Assembly: GCA_002898575.1 (NCBI GenBank)
Contig: BEHT01000012.1
Coordinates: 1-64,000 of the forward strand
DNA: 64,000 nt
Source: a bacterium HR17
GTDB lineage: Bacteria > Armatimonadota > Fervidibacteria > Fervidibacterales > Fervidibacteraceae
Direction: 5' to 3'
The position numbers and the translations under genes are program-made. Of this stretch, positions 35,501-44,304 are shown piece by piece; the stretch's first letter is position 1; every line of letters starts with the position of its first letter. Below the pieces are notes generated by a model that ran no database searches, was not told the DNA's origin, and was given only the letters and a program-made list of their open reading frames with translations.

Positions 35501-36270
35501 ACCAACTGTTGGGGCAATGGTGGGCATGCGTGTTGGGCTTAGGCGACCTGTTGCCAGAAGAGACGGTCAAGACGGCGCTGTGGAGCATTTTCCGCTACAA
35601 CTGGCGGAAAAGTTTGCGCGGGTTCCAGCACAGCCAGCGGGTTTTTGCTGAAGGCGACGAAAGCGGGTTGCTCATTTGCACATGGCCCAACGGGGGCAGA
35701 CCACAGCGCCCCATCCTTTACTGCGACGAAGTGTGGACAGGGATTGAATACGAGGTCGCTGCTTTGCTGTTGTGGAATGGGATGACGGATGAAGCGTTGC
35801 GCCTCGTTGAAGGCGCTCGCAACCGCTACACGGGGGCAAAACGCAACCCCTTTGCCGAGGAGGAATGCGGACACTACTACATCCGCGCCCTGTCCAGTTG
35901 GAGTTTGCTTTTGGCAGCGATGGGGTTCGGTTGCGACGGGCACGCAGGAACGCTCCAGTTTGCGCCTGCCCTTTCGCCCTCCGCTTTTCGCGCCCCTTTC
36001 GCTGCTGGCACTTGCTGGGGCGTGTTCGCGCAAACGGTTACACGCCAACGCGCCGTTGCGACTTGGCACATTTTGGGTGGCACATTTGCACTGAAAACTT
36101 TGCGCTGGCGCATCGGCGACTTTCGCGGAATAAAAGTTACCGTCACGCACGACGGCAAAACGCGCAAAGCGCAAACGCACCGGGACGGGGATTGGCTCAC
36201 TTTGCAGTTTCCGTCCCCTGTCGCACTGGTAGCGGGAACGCAGTTGAAAGTTAAGGTTGAAGTGCCTTGA
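32578..36270 (+). CDS. GH116-like glycosidase (GBA2/DUF608 family) with jelly-roll insert
   Basis: A protein of about 1230 residues. The N-terminal beta domain opens with RVFAFPLGGIGSGNVSFAGTG and holds NNFHSGAHG, the hallmark of GBA2-N/GH116 proteins. The C-terminal (alpha/alpha)6 barrel has CPLNCTHVYNYAQSIAFVFP, GGPYNPALDGML, DGEQPNTYDIHTFG, NCWGRGCHSDQLLGQWWA and DEVWTGIEYEVAALL. Between them is an added jelly-roll-like module (DFETGTYEGWTIEGNCFGD ... ILVDHIVFSD). It probably hydrolyses beta-glucosides or beta-xylosides. No signal peptide. ATG 32578 follows GGGAGG; the frame is open back to a GTG at 32332, but that 82-residue extension is unlike the family. Bases 32336-32577 hold no other gene. 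Confidence 0.82.
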   Translation: MEFAGERLRVFAFPLGGIGSGNVSFAGTGQLVAWQIVNNFHSGAHGTLGALVPITFFAAWAKQGRTAKATLLQTVPVAELQAPDRLSLRIVNRFPILQVRYEVDLPVRMELEAWSPFIPLNAQESAMPIAVFTFTLHNPTKQPVEAAVMMNLQNIVGWEGYRPLGEPEKALCHEEFIGNFNTLEHMDGWTTLVCQTREGNGDAFDVPVQLFTPDGEVAWLLRLSENATVHFWDWRQSVQIPLPSETTNSVVWLSDLPEAFTEEHFAQLLDAVERGARLVLCGTERHPLAVLEAWAKAPSDAEVFADFETGTYEGWTIEGNCFGDRPATGKINWQQPVSGWRGKFFVNTFHPDDTGTGRALSRPFTITKRFVHFLIGGGHHPNRCCLNLLVDGKVVRTATGRNSEQLLPERWDVSEFIGKMAQLEIVDRETGSWGHILVDHIVFSDSPIPSFADPEAAKKLLQRLPLRWQELRWREGEPMTAIMNGSRRALTVKRFWQIVGMHSDEPVQVLAQTPDGAPLIVRCQLGKGNLLIAFGSPHEWGQVGQRKALVGTLIAETGGVRYLPMTGWRKTAPAFGTMALAVKGDKRGWQITALPQHDDVAAMWQDFAEDGAFAVTRPSAMPTEAGKTCCGAVSAKIALQPHERRSVTFAIAWHFPNRYRTGRYGWALPYEYRYRLGNRYNAWFADARSVIRTFIAHHERLYRETKTFADALWDNALPDAIKDAIASNLAILRSGVVMWLEDGNFYGFEGADACCPLNCTHVYNYAQSIAFVFPELERTMRFVEWKVQQHPEKGYIPHRVIVPLGLPRLWERGIGGPYNPALDGMLGAVLKTYREFLLSGDVRWLADMFPHVAKLIRHIFEQFDPDGDGVIDGEQPNTYDIHTFGSNTFIGTLYLAALKAVERMAEALGAFNEGRRRHEYAALRAECRQRFERGRAGYIQRCWNGEFFINAYDAPGASPDVYEQNNCWGRGCHSDQLLGQWWACVLGLGDLLPEETVKTALWSIFRYNWRKSLRGFQHSQRVFAEGDESGLLICTWPNGGRPQRPILYCDEVWTGIEYEVAALLLWNGMTDEALRLVEGARNRYTGAKRNPFAEEECGHYYIRALSSWSLLLAAMGFGCDGHAGTLQFAPALSPSAFRAPFAAGTCWGVFAQTVTRQRAVATWHILGGTFALKTLRWRIGDFRGIKVTVTHDGKTRKAQTHRDGDWLTLQFPSPVALVAGTQLKVKVEVP

Positions 36271-36286
36271 AGCAGTCCCCTAAAGG

Positions 36287-37810
36287 TTACGGGTTGAGGA
36301 ACTCCACGGGGGCATAGTCGTCGGTCAAGAGGGGGACATCGTTGGTCAAGACCGGCTTGCGGTAAAGGTCGGCGGCGTAGTCGGGCAAGCGGGCAATTTT
36401 GACGGTGCCGTCCTGCACCAGTTTGAGGGCACGGGCGACGATCGTGGTCACTGACCACCGCAAGGGGCGGACGGGTGCGATGACGATCAAATTGCGCCGG
36501 TCATACAGCCACGCCGCTTGCCGATACTCCACCGGAAACAGGTAAAGCTCGGGGAACACCGCCCGCAGCGTTTTGAGGATGGCGCGGGTCACCCGTGACT
36601 GCGGTCCTTCCAAGCGCCCGACGAGGTTGAACACCAAGAGCCCGTCGTCGTTCAGCCGGCTCTTCACCACCTCAAAAAACTCCCGCGTGACGAGGTGGAA
36701 AGGCAGCGTTACTTCGTAACGGCTACCAAAGTAGGCGTCCAACACGATCAAATCGTAACGCTCTTTGGTCTTGCGCAAGTAAACGCGCCCGTCATCCAAA
36801 AAGACCTTCATGCGGTCGTCCTCACGGAAGCCAAAAAAGCGTTCGGCGACCTCTTTGACCGCTGGGTCAATTTCCGCGATGTGGATGGTCATGTGCGGGT
36901 AGTCCTTACGGAACTTTTTGGGCGCCGTCGCCCCGCCCAAACCGATGAACAGCACTTTCCGCGCGTCGGGCTTGAACACGACGCCCAAATGCAAGTAGTC
37001 TGTATAGGCGAACACCGCCCGGTCAGGGTCGCGCAAGTCCATTGCGCTCTGGTAACTGGCATCAAATTTCAAGTAACGGACGGTGCCGACTTCTTCCACG
37101 ACGATGCGGTGATAGAGGCTGTCGCGTTGGTAGATGACCCGTGCCGTCGCGAAGGAGACGGTCAGTAGGGGCAACAGCACCATTGCCCCTACCGCTACCT
37201 GCGAACGGCGCGCCATCAGCCAGCATAGCAGCGCCAGCGCCACTGTCGCGACAGCCAACTGCAGCAGCACGGTTCGCACCCCCCAATGGGGCAGCAAAGC
37301 GAAGGCGCAGCCTAAAGTGCCCGCAATGCTGCCGAGCGTGGAGACGGCATACAGGGTGCCCGCCGTTTTGCCTGTCGTCGCCACGCTTTTGGACGCAAGG
37401 CGCACGAGGTAGGGGGAGGTCGTCGCCAACAGCATGGAAGGCACCCAGAACAACACCCCCGCCGCCAACAGGACGGCGTAGCGCCCGGCGACCTGCTCCA
37501 GGAAGTTCGCCATCTCGGTAGGCTGCTCGGTGGCAGAGGGGAGCAACCATCGCTCCCACAGGGGCACGAGGGCGATCCCGCCTGCCGCCAGCGTCAGCAA
37601 AACCCCCAGCCCCGCCAGCGTGGGGAAGCGGTCAGCGATGACGCCGCCCAAGTAGTAACCGCAACTCATCGCCGCCAAGAAGATGGCGATGACGCTCGCC
37701 CAAGTCAAGACACCACTGCCAAAGTAAGGTTGCAACAACCGTGCCCCGACAATTTCCAGCGCCATCACGACCGCGCCGCTGGCGAAGGCGATCAAGCAAT
37801 ACAACGCCAT
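36287..37810 (-). CDS. Membrane-anchored spermidine-synthase-like protein
   Basis: About 507 residues. The N-terminal ~210 residues form several membrane helices of the MFS-like type found in fused spermidine synthases (ASGAVVMALEIVGARLLQPYFG; TSPYLVRLASK; GTLYAVSTLGSIAGTL). The C-terminal part is a Rossmann-type spermidine synthase domain: VLFIGLGGATAPKKF, HIAEIDPAVKEVAERFF, FLDDGRVYLRKT and DLIVLDAYFGS. Aminopropyl transfer is possible but not proven for this membrane class. ATG 37810 follows GGAAAGG; an ATG at 37852 adds 14 residues with no good ribosome site. It follows glyA on the same strand. Confidence 0.8.
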   Translation of the reverse strand: MALYCLIAFASGAVVMALEIVGARLLQPYFGSGVLTWASVIAIFLAAMSCGYYLGGVIADRFPTLAGLGVLLTLAAGGIALVPLWERWLLPSATEQPTEMANFLEQVAGRYAVLLAAGVLFWVPSMLLATTSPYLVRLASKSVATTGKTAGTLYAVSTLGSIAGTLGCAFALLPHWGVRTVLLQLAVATVALALLCWLMARRSQVAVGAMVLLPLLTVSFATARVIYQRDSLYHRIVVEEVGTVRYLKFDASYQSAMDLRDPDRAVFAYTDYLHLGVVFKPDARKVLFIGLGGATAPKKFRKDYPHMTIHIAEIDPAVKEVAERFFGFREDDRMKVFLDDGRVYLRKTKERYDLIVLDAYFGSRYEVTLPFHLVTREFFEVVKSRLNDDGLLVFNLVGRLEGPQSRVTRAILKTLRAVFPELYLFPVEYRQAAWLYDRRNLIVIAPVRPLRWSVTTIVARALKLVQDGTVKIARLPDYAADLYRKPVLTNDVPLLTDDYAPVEFLNP

Positions 37811-37856
37811 CCAACACCCAACCTTTCCTGCGGTGCATCGCTGATGCCGCATTCGC

Positions 37857-39158
37857 TCAGACAGGCTCGCCCACCTGCAGGCTGATGCTTTTCATCACAT
37901 CCCACAACTCAGCGTAAACGGGGAACTGTTGGCACAACTCCATGACTTCGCCCCGAACCCGCTCAATCGTTTCGTCTGTCGGGTCACGCAAGACTTGAGC
38001 GATCCACCGTCCAATTTGACGCATTTCATCGGCGCGCATCCCGCGCGTCGTGCAGGCAGGCGTGCCGATGCGGATACCCGAGGCTTTCATCGGGGGGCGC
38101 TCGTCAAAGGGGATGGCGTTTTTGTTGACGATGATGTGCGCCCGCTGCAGCAACCGTTCGGCGTCAGCACCCGTTAAGTCCGGGTTGAAGGGGCGTAAGT
38201 CCACAAGCATGAGGTGGTTGTCGGTGCCGCCGGCGACGATTCGGAACCCTTGCCGCTGCAGTTCGTCGGCGAGGGCTTTAGCGTTGGCGACCGTTTGGAA
38301 TTGGTCGCGCCGAAACGCCTCGGTCATCGCTTCCTTAAAGCAAACGGCTTTGGCAGCGATGACATGCATAAACGGTCCGCCTTGGCTGCCGGGAAACACC
38401 GCCTTGTCAATCGCTTGCGCCCACTCAGACTTGCACAAAATCAGGGCGCCGCGCGGACCCCGCAGCGTCTTGTGGGTCGTCGTCGTGACAAAGTCGGCGT
38501 AAGGCACCGGAGACGGGTGCGCTCCGGCGGCGACCAAGCCGGCGATGTGAGCGATGTCCGCCATCAGCAACGCCCCGACCTCGTCGGCGACCTCGCGGAA
38601 CTTGTCAAACTCCACGGTGCGGGAGTAGGCGGAATAGCCGCAGATGATGAGTTTGGGCTTGTGCTCTGCGGCGAGTTGGCGCACTTGGTCAAAGTCAATC
38701 GTTTCTGTGTCCCTGCGCACGCCGTAATGGACGACCCGATACAACTTGCCGACAGCGGTGACAGGCGCACCGTGCGACAGGTGCCCGCCGTGCGCCAACG
38801 CGGGTGACAAGATGACATCGCCCGGCTGCAAGCAGGCGAAGTAGACCGCCATGTTGGCTTGAACGCCCGCATGGGGTTGCACATTGGCGTGGTCGGCACG
38901 GAAGAGTTGCTTGGCGCGTTCCGTCGCCAACCGCTCCACGATGTCCACGAAGTCGCAGCCGCCGTAGTAGCGGCGTCCAGGGTAGCCTTCCGCATACTTG
39001 TTCTGCATCGGGTTCGCCAGTGCCGCCAAGACGGCGGGGCTGGTGTAGTTCTCGCTGGCGATCAGATTGACGAACAAGTTCTGCCGCTCAATGTCGGCGA
39101 GAATGGCGTCAAAGATGTCTGGGTCAGTTGCCCGCAGCGTTTCCCACGGCACGGTCAT
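37857..39158 (-). CDS. glyA: Serine hydroxymethyltransferase
   Basis: A 433-residue PLP enzyme of normal length. [58 protein letters not shown], the PLP lysine in [18 protein letters not shown], and [14 protein letters not shown] are all present. It interconverts serine and glycine and supplies C1-tetrahydrofolate. The ATG is preceded by AAGGAGG. It is divergent from the propeller gene at 39272. Confidence 0.96.
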   Translation of the reverse strand: MTVPWETLRATDPDIFDAILADIERQNLFVNLIASENYTSPAVLAALANPMQNKYAEGYPGRRYYGGCDFVDIVERLATERAKQLFRADHANVQPHAGVQANMAVYFACLQPGDVILSPALAHGGHLSHGAPVTAVGKLYRVVHYGVRRDTETIDFDQVRQLAAEHKPKLIICGYSAYSRTVEFDKFREVADEVGALLMADIAHIAGLVAAGAHPSPVPYADFVTTTTHKTLRGPRGALILCKSEWAQAIDKAVFPGSQGGPFMHVIAAKAVCFKEAMTEAFRRDQFQTVANAKALADELQRQGFRIVAGGTDNHLMLVDLRPFNPDLTGADAERLLQRAHIIVNKNAIPFDERPPMKASGIRIGTPACTTRGMRADEMRQIGRWIAQVLRDPTDETIERVRGEVMELCQQFPVYAELWDVMKSISLQVGEPV

Positions 39159-39271
39159 GCAGGTCGCCTCCTTGACACGGCTTAACGGCTCAAAGACGGC
39201 GGCAGCAAAATCTTAGCACGCCGAAAGGGCACCCCCCTTCGGCGACCCTGCATCGCGGGGAGGGAGCGACG

Positions 39272-40216
39272 ATGAGCGCTGGGCGATGGTGGCTCGTTAG
39301 CGCCGTGAGCGTCGCAAGCGTCGTCGGCGTCGCACTGCTATCGGCGGGCTGGCTGCGAGGTGAGGCGGTAGAGTTCCTGACGGACAGGGCAGACACGATT
39401 GACATGCAGCCGACGGTGGCACCTGACGGCAAGACAGTGGCGTTCGTGCGGTTTCGCGCTTTGATGCTGTTGGACATTGCCTCCCGCACCCTTACTCCCC
39501 TGCGGGTGCCCGGCTTAGTCGGCATCGCTCACCCGGCGTGGTCGCCGGACGGCAAGCGGTTAGCCTTTAGCGCCGTTCACACCCAACCTGCTCACCCGAC
39601 GGTTGGCGGCGTGCACCTGATCGTCATGGAAGTGGCGTCGCGACGGTGGCAGTGTTTGACCCCGACCAGCGACTTCAACACCCGCCCGACATGGTCGCCG
39701 GACGGACGCAAAGTAGTGTTCACCAAATCGGCGCGTGGCACCGCCTTTCTCTGCGTTTACGATTTAACGCGTCGGCAATTGAAGCGCTTGGGCGACCGTT
39801 GGGGGCGCTCGCCCGCTTGGTCGCCGGACGGCAAAACCATCGCTTTCATCAGCGGCGACCGGCACAGCCCCGATGTGTGGCTGATGAACGCCGACGGCAC
39901 AAACGCCCGCCCGTTGTTTACCGATGAACGCACCGACGAAGACATGCCCTGCTGGACGCCTGACAGCCAATTCGTCGTGTTCACCCGCCAAATGGCGTTG
40001 GCGACGCACCCGAACCGTCGGGACCTGTGGGCGGTGCGCGTCAGCGACGGCAAAGCCTTCGCGCTCACGCAATGTTCACCTGACCGGTGGGCGATGGCGC
40101 CGTGTGTGACTCGCGATGGTGCTGCGGTCGTTTTCGCTTTACGGCGGCACGACCACTCGGTTTTGTGCCGCCTCACCGTTAATTGGCGCGCTCCCCAAGC
40201 CGTCTCTATCCCCTAA
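39272..40216 (+). CDS. Exported TolB-like beta-propeller protein
   Basis: A 314-residue protein with an N-terminal hydrophobic segment (about residues 6-26) and repeated WD40-like/PD40 units: PTVAPDGKTVAFVR, PAWSPDGKRLAFSA, PTWSPDGRKVVFTK, PAWSPDGKTIAFIS and PCWTPDSQFVVFTR. It is probably an extracytoplasmic binding or scaffold protein; no Tol-Pal genes are nearby. The ATG follows GGGAGGG. Confidence 0.8.
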   Translation: MSAGRWWLVSAVSVASVVGVALLSAGWLRGEAVEFLTDRADTIDMQPTVAPDGKTVAFVRFRALMLLDIASRTLTPLRVPGLVGIAHPAWSPDGKRLAFSAVHTQPAHPTVGGVHLIVMEVASRRWQCLTPTSDFNTRPTWSPDGRKVVFTKSARGTAFLCVYDLTRRQLKRLGDRWGRSPAWSPDGKTIAFISGDRHSPDVWLMNADGTNARPLFTDERTDEDMPCWTPDSQFVVFTRQMALATHPNRRDLWAVRVSDGKAFALTQCSPDRWAMAPCVTRDGAAVVFALRRHDHSVLCRLTVNWRAPQAVSIP

Positions 40217-40222
40217 ACCGCA

Positions 40223-40251
40223 TTGACGATAACTGAGCGATCGGCTATAAT
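40223..40251 (+). promoter_or_regulatory. Near-consensus sigma-70-type promoter for the DUF177-rpmF-plsX operon
   Basis: TTGACG (40223-40228) and a perfect TATAAT (40246-40251) are 17 bases apart. The start codon of the DUF177 gene is 94 bases beyond the -10 box, leaving an untranslated leader of about 85 bases. This is the best promoter I see in the window and it drives the ribosomal-protein and lipid-synthesis genes. Confidence 0.75.
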
Positions 40252-40344
40252 CACTTGGCGTGCTATGTTCGGTGAGACCATCACATCCCTGCAAGGGGGC
40301 TGGTCACGGGGTCAGGACGCAGGGATAAGCGAGGCGACTGACCA

Positions 40345-40905
40345 ATGCCGACACGCCCGACAACGCATCCGACACCGCACTATGTGCGTTTGGATTTGCG
40401 CAAAGTCATCAACCATCCTGGCTACAGTATCCGTGCGACATTTGAGACCGATGTGCGAATGACCGACGGCGACGACTGGGTGCATGTGCGGGGTGAAGCG
40501 GTCGGCGTCAATGTGGACGGGCGCTATGTGTTGGTCACCGGCAAAGTCACCGGCTCAGTCCCGATGGAGTGCAGCCGGTGCTTGACGGTGTTTGTGCAGG
40601 AATTGAAGGCGCCCTTTGAAGCCCAATGCAGCATCCGCACCTTCCACTTGCTGGCGGAAGGGCTTCCAGTGGAAGAGGGCGAAGAGATCACGGCAATTTT
40701 TGACGCCAACAGCGCCGACTTGTGGGAACTGGCACGGCAGGCGCTAGTCGTGCATTTACCCATGCGCCCGTTGTGCCATCCCGATTGCAAAGGGTTGTGC
40801 CCTTACTGCGGGACGAACCTGAACGAAACGCAATGCAACTGCCAGCCGCCCGAAGACCCGCGCTGGGCGACATTGGATCTGCTGATACAGCGCTTGAAAG
40901 CCTAA
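40345..40905 (+). CDS. DUF177 (YceD-like) protein
   Basis: A 186-residue protein with the DUF177 features: GSVPMECSRCLTVF, LARQALVVHLPMRPLCHPDCKGLCPYCG, and a closing CxCx11W stretch (QCNCQPPEDPRWATL). The cysteines suggest a zinc site. The family almost always precedes rpmF and is linked to 23S rRNA or ribosome maturation. It opens the operon DUF177-rpmF-plsX. Confidence 0.92.
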   Translation: MPTRPTTHPTPHYVRLDLRKVINHPGYSIRATFETDVRMTDGDDWVHVRGEAVGVNVDGRYVLVTGKVTGSVPMECSRCLTVFVQELKAPFEAQCSIRTFHLLAEGLPVEEGEEITAIFDANSADLWELARQALVVHLPMRPLCHPDCKGLCPYCGTNLNETQCNCQPPEDPRWATLDLLIQRLKA

Positions 40906-40935
40906 AGCCCTTGAGGACGAAGGAGGCTTATCCCG

Positions 40936-41151
40936 ATGGGACTGCCAAAGCGCAAGATTTCCAAGACCCGCCGTGACAAGCGGCGCGCCCATTGGAAACT
41001 TACGCCCATCGCCTTCCACCTTTGCCCACAGTGCAAAAAGCCGGTCCGACCGCACCACGCGTGCACCTTCTGCGGTTACTATGAAGGTGTAGGCATGAAA
41101 GTCGCATGGGTCAAAGAGCGCCGCAGCAGCCAACAAGAGGACACCCCATAG
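40936..41151 (+). CDS. rpmF: 50S ribosomal protein L32
   Basis: A 71-residue protein that starts MGLPKRKISKTRRDKRRAHW and has the zinc-type CPQCKKPVRPHHACTFCGYY ribbon, so this is the Cys-containing (zinc) form of L32. The ATG follows AAGGAGG. It lies 30 bp after DUF177. A 193-bp gap then leads to plsX; it holds a GGCAGG/CCTGCC hairpin at 41221-41235. Confidence 0.95.
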   Translation: MGLPKRKISKTRRDKRRAHWKLTPIAFHLCPQCKKPVRPHHACTFCGYYEGVGMKVAWVKERRSSQQEDTP

Positions 41152-41220
41152 TTTCGTTATAGTTCGTTGCGTTTGTGGCATCCCTGCCTGCCCGACCGTC
41201 ATCGGACAGCGTCTTCAAAA

Positions 41221-41235
41221 GGCAGGGCACCTGCC
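41221..41235. terminator. Small hairpin between rpmF and plsX
   Basis: GGCAGG and CCTGCC pair around a 3-base loop. There is no T-run, so termination would be partial at most. It resembles the hairpin at 9963-9978 and may belong to a small repeat type. Confidence 0.3.
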
Positions 41236-41344
41236 CCGCTGTGTCAAGTGGCACACTAAAGCCTAGCCTTCGTGTCCCCAAAATGGCGTGCGGCGCCTTT
41301 TCGGTGCAATGTAGCATAACGGGTTTTGGGTTGGGGACTGCACG

Positions 41345-42364
41345 ATGATGGCGAACGTGCGTGTCGCTGTGGACATCATGGGCGCCGACCATCCGCCGTC
41401 AGTGTTGGCAGCAGGCGTGTTGACGGCGGTGCAAGAGCACCCTGACATCAGCGTCACCATCGTAGCCGATCTTGAAGCACAACAAAGCCTGACCATTCCT
41501 TCCCCTCTCTGCGAGCGTGTTCGGTTTGCCTTAGCCTCTCAAGTCATCGGCATGGATGAACCGCCCTTAGTGGCGGTGCGGCGCAAACCGGACGCCAGTT
41601 TGGTCGTCGGGATGAAACTGCTGGGCAGCGGTGAAGTGGACGCGTTCGTCACGCCCGGCAACACAGGTGCAGCGGTGACGGCGGCGACTTTACATGTCCG
41701 CTGTTTGCCCCCTATCACACGCCCTGCCATCGCCCTCGTTTTACCCCACCATCAAGGGCGCTTTTTGCTGCTGGATGTCGGCGCCAATGTGGATTGTAAA
41801 CCTGAGCACTTTTTGCAGTTTGCCCTTATGGGCGCTGCTTACGCCGAAGCCGTCATGGGCATTTCAACCCCTCGCGTGGCATTGCTGAACATCGGTGAAG
41901 AAGCCATCAAGGGCACGAGCACGGCAAAGGAAGCCTTTGTGCTGCTTCAATCGGCGCCGCTGAATTTTGTCGGCAATGTGGAAGGGCGCGATTTGCTGGA
42001 AGGCGCTGCCGATGTGGTCGTCACCGACGGGTTTGTCGGCAACATTTTGCTGAAAGCCGCTGAAGGGATTGGGTTGTTCATCTGGCGTGAGATCAAGGAT
42101 TTGATGTTGACAAACTGGCGGACGAAACTTGCAGGTTTACTTTTGCGCCCATATCTGCGGGCATTAGGCAAACGGTTGGATTGGCGCGAGTATGGCGGCG
42201 CGCCACTCTTGGGCATCAAGGGTGTCTGTATTATCGCCCATGGCGCTTCCGATGCCAAAGCCATCGCTAAAGCCATAGCCGTCGCAAAGGACAATGTCAC
42301 CGCCAATGCCGTCGAAAAAGTGGCACAAAAACTTCAAACTGTCGCCTCTGTAGTGACAAAGTGA
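41345..42364 (+). CDS. plsX: Phosphate acyltransferase PlsX
   Basis: A 339-residue protein with VAVDIMGADHPPSVLAAG, TPGNTGAAVTAA, RPAIALVLP, LLDVGANVDCKPEHFLQFA, LLNIGEE..KGT, NFVGNVEGRDLLEG and VVTDGFVGNILLKAAEG. It makes acyl-phosphate from acyl-ACP for phospholipid synthesis. In the usual gene order fabH follows directly; here it is 9.9 kb away because of the accessory block. Two ATGs (41345, 41348) are possible. Confidence 0.95.
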   Translation: MMANVRVAVDIMGADHPPSVLAAGVLTAVQEHPDISVTIVADLEAQQSLTIPSPLCERVRFALASQVIGMDEPPLVAVRRKPDASLVVGMKLLGSGEVDAFVTPGNTGAAVTAATLHVRCLPPITRPAIALVLPHHQGRFLLLDVGANVDCKPEHFLQFALMGAAYAEAVMGISTPRVALLNIGEEAIKGTSTAKEAFVLLQSAPLNFVGNVEGRDLLEGAADVVVTDGFVGNILLKAAEGIGLFIWREIKDLMLTNWRTKLAGLLLRPYLRALGKRLDWREYGGAPLLGIKGVCIIAHGASDAKAIAKAIAVAKDNVTANAVEKVAQKLQTVASVVTK

Positions 42365-42392
42365 GGACACTTATCGGGAAGGGGAGCAAGAG

Positions 42393-42596
42393 ATGCAGAA
42401 GAGGCGCGGTTTGGACAAACCCCTCCAAGAGTGTGTGGAGAAATCGCTGGCGCGCGCAAAGATTACCCTCACGCAGACCCAGCGCAACCGAACACGGCAA
42501 CGCCACGCAATTACCCCCACCACTGGTGTTGCCCTCAACGGGCGGTGCATCGCCCCCTTTCGCTACCGCGATGGAGACGGTATCGTCTCAGTCTGA
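42393..42596 (+). pseudogene. Decayed 5' fragment of a DNA methyltransferase gene
   Basis: The 67-codon frame begins MQKRRGLDKPLQECVEKSL, close to the start of the intact methyltransferase gene (MRKRRDLDELIREYAGKLL). It then jumps to a piece matching residues about 107-142 of it (RQRHAIT..TGVALNGR....RYRDGDG versus RQRQEIT..AGVAFDGR....RYRSGGF). About 80 codons between and everything downstream are missing. The leader is also alike (AGGGGAGCAA versus AGGGGTGCAA). It lies 28 bp after plsX and marks the left edge of the accessory block. Bases 42365-42607 hold nothing else. Confidence 0.65.
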
Positions 42597-42607
42597 CTGG
42601 AAAGGAG

Positions 42608-44287
42608 ATGCCTGCGTCCTTGGTGAGGGTCCCCCAACAACTGAACCGGTATGACTTCTTGGCTTTGGCGCTAACGCTGGTTCTTTTGGCTCTATTCCTC
42701 AAGGCTTCCCAAAAAGCCGCGGGTCCTTTTCAACCTACAGCCATCTCCTTACACCCTCTTCGCCTGCCAGAGTACGCCTTGCGCACTGTCTTCCGTATGG
42801 GGCTTGCCCTTGTTCTCTCCATCATTTTCACCTTGGTCTACGCCCCCTTGGCAGCCAAGACTCGGCTTGAGCCCTTCTTGGTGGCTCTTCTGGACATCCT
42901 GCAGTCGGTGCCCATCCTGGGCTTTTTGGCGGCTACCGTTAGCGCCTTTGCTGCCCTCTTCCCCGGCAAGGCCTTGGGCTACGAAATGGCTGCCATCTTC
43001 GCCGTATTCACTTCCCAAGCGTGGAACATGGCTTTCAGCTTTTACCAGTCCTTGAAAACTGTGCCTCGGGAGCTAGACGAAGCCGCACGACTCTTCCGGC
43101 TCACCCCTTGGCAGCGCTTCCTGCGCTTAGAGTTGCCCTTTGCCGTTCCGGGTCTCGTCTGGAACACCATGATGTCCATGTCGGGCGGGTGGTTCTTCGT
43201 CGTAGCCTCTGAGGCTATCACTGTGGGCAAGACTCAGGTGGAGCTCCCCGGCATCGGATCCTACATGGCGACGGCGATCGCGCGGCAGGACCTCCGAGCC
43301 CTTCTCCTCGCCACCTTGACCATGCTCTTGGTGATCCTCATTTACGACCAGCTGCTCTTTCGCCCCTTGGTGGCTTGGAGCCAACGCTTCAACTACGAGG
43401 AACGCCCTGGAGTGGAGCCACAGAAAAGTTGGGTTCTGGACCTTCTGCGGCGCACCAAAGCCATAAGAAGGTTGACAGAGGTCGCCTCTTTGTGGTTTCT
43501 TGAGACCCTCTGGAAACTGGAGCGTCAAATCCCGCGGTGGGAATGGGCTCTTCCCTCATGGGTCTTGGTGACCCCTTTGGTCGCGGGCTCCCTTTGGGGC
43601 AGTTGGGTTCTCTGGACGCAGATTAACCCCTTGGGGCTGAAGGAAGCGATCAAGGTCTTCTACTTAGGGCTTCTCACCCTCGTGCGGGTGCTGGGGATAC
43701 TGGCTTTAGCCTCCTTGGTCTGGGTTCCGGTGGGGATCCTGTTGGGCTTAAGACCGAAATTCGCCCAAAAGATCCAGGCTCTTCTACAGTTCGTAGCCGC
43801 CTTTCCAGCCAACCTCCTTTACCCGCTTTGCGCCTTCCTCCTTCTGCGCTTCCGCCTCTCCTTGGAGATTTTTTCCGCTTTCCTCATGGTCTTGGGCACC
43901 CAGTGGTATATCCTCTTTAACGCGATAGCAGGGAGCATGGCTTTACCCGCAGACCTCAAAGAGGCAGCCCAATGCTTCGGCTTAAGGGGGGTGACCCTCT
44001 GGAAAAGGTTCCTTCTCCCTGGCACCTTTCCTTACTTGGTCACCGGCCTCATCACCGCCAGCGGAGGCACATGGAACGCCTCCATTGTGGCTGAAATGGT
44101 GCAATGGGGCTCCACCACCCTTGAAGCCACCGGGCTCGGAGCCTACATCGCTCGGTGGACCTTGAAGGAGGGTCAAGGACCACACCTTCTCTTGGGCATC
44201 GCCGTCATGAGCCTTTATGTGGTGGTCCTAAACCGCCTCCTCTGGCGACGACTTTACCGCTTAGCCGAGGAGCGGTTCCGCCTTTAG
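42608..44287 (+). CDS. Fused two-domain ABC transporter permease (NitT/TauT type)
   Basis: About 559 residues with two permease halves joined in one chain. Each has membrane helices and an EAA loop: ELDEAARLFRLTPWQRFLRL in the first, DLKEAAQCFGLRGVTLWKRF in the second. Such fused BPD_transp_1 pairs occur in nitrate/sulfonate/bicarbonate-type importers. The start lies between 42608 (ATG directly after AAAGGAG) and 42623 (GTG, better spacing). Codon use, rich in CTC/CTT Leu, differs from the neighbouring housekeeping genes and suggests transfer. No substrate-binding protein is nearby. Confidence 0.82.
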   Translation: MPASLVRVPQQLNRYDFLALALTLVLLALFLKASQKAAGPFQPTAISLHPLRLPEYALRTVFRMGLALVLSIIFTLVYAPLAAKTRLEPFLVALLDILQSVPILGFLAATVSAFAALFPGKALGYEMAAIFAVFTSQAWNMAFSFYQSLKTVPRELDEAARLFRLTPWQRFLRLELPFAVPGLVWNTMMSMSGGWFFVVASEAITVGKTQVELPGIGSYMATAIARQDLRALLLATLTMLLVILIYDQLLFRPLVAWSQRFNYEERPGVEPQKSWVLDLLRRTKAIRRLTEVASLWFLETLWKLERQIPRWEWALPSWVLVTPLVAGSLWGSWVLWTQINPLGLKEAIKVFYLGLLTLVRVLGILALASLVWVPVGILLGLRPKFAQKIQALLQFVAAFPANLLYPLCAFLLLRFRLSLEIFSAFLMVLGTQWYILFNAIAGSMALPADLKEAAQCFGLRGVTLWKRFLLPGTFPYLVTGLITASGGTWNASIVAEMVQWGSTTLEATGLGAYIARWTLKEGQGPHLLLGIAVMSLYVVVLNRLLWRRLYRLAEERFRL

Positions 44288-44304
44288 GATAGGAGGAAAA
44301 AACC

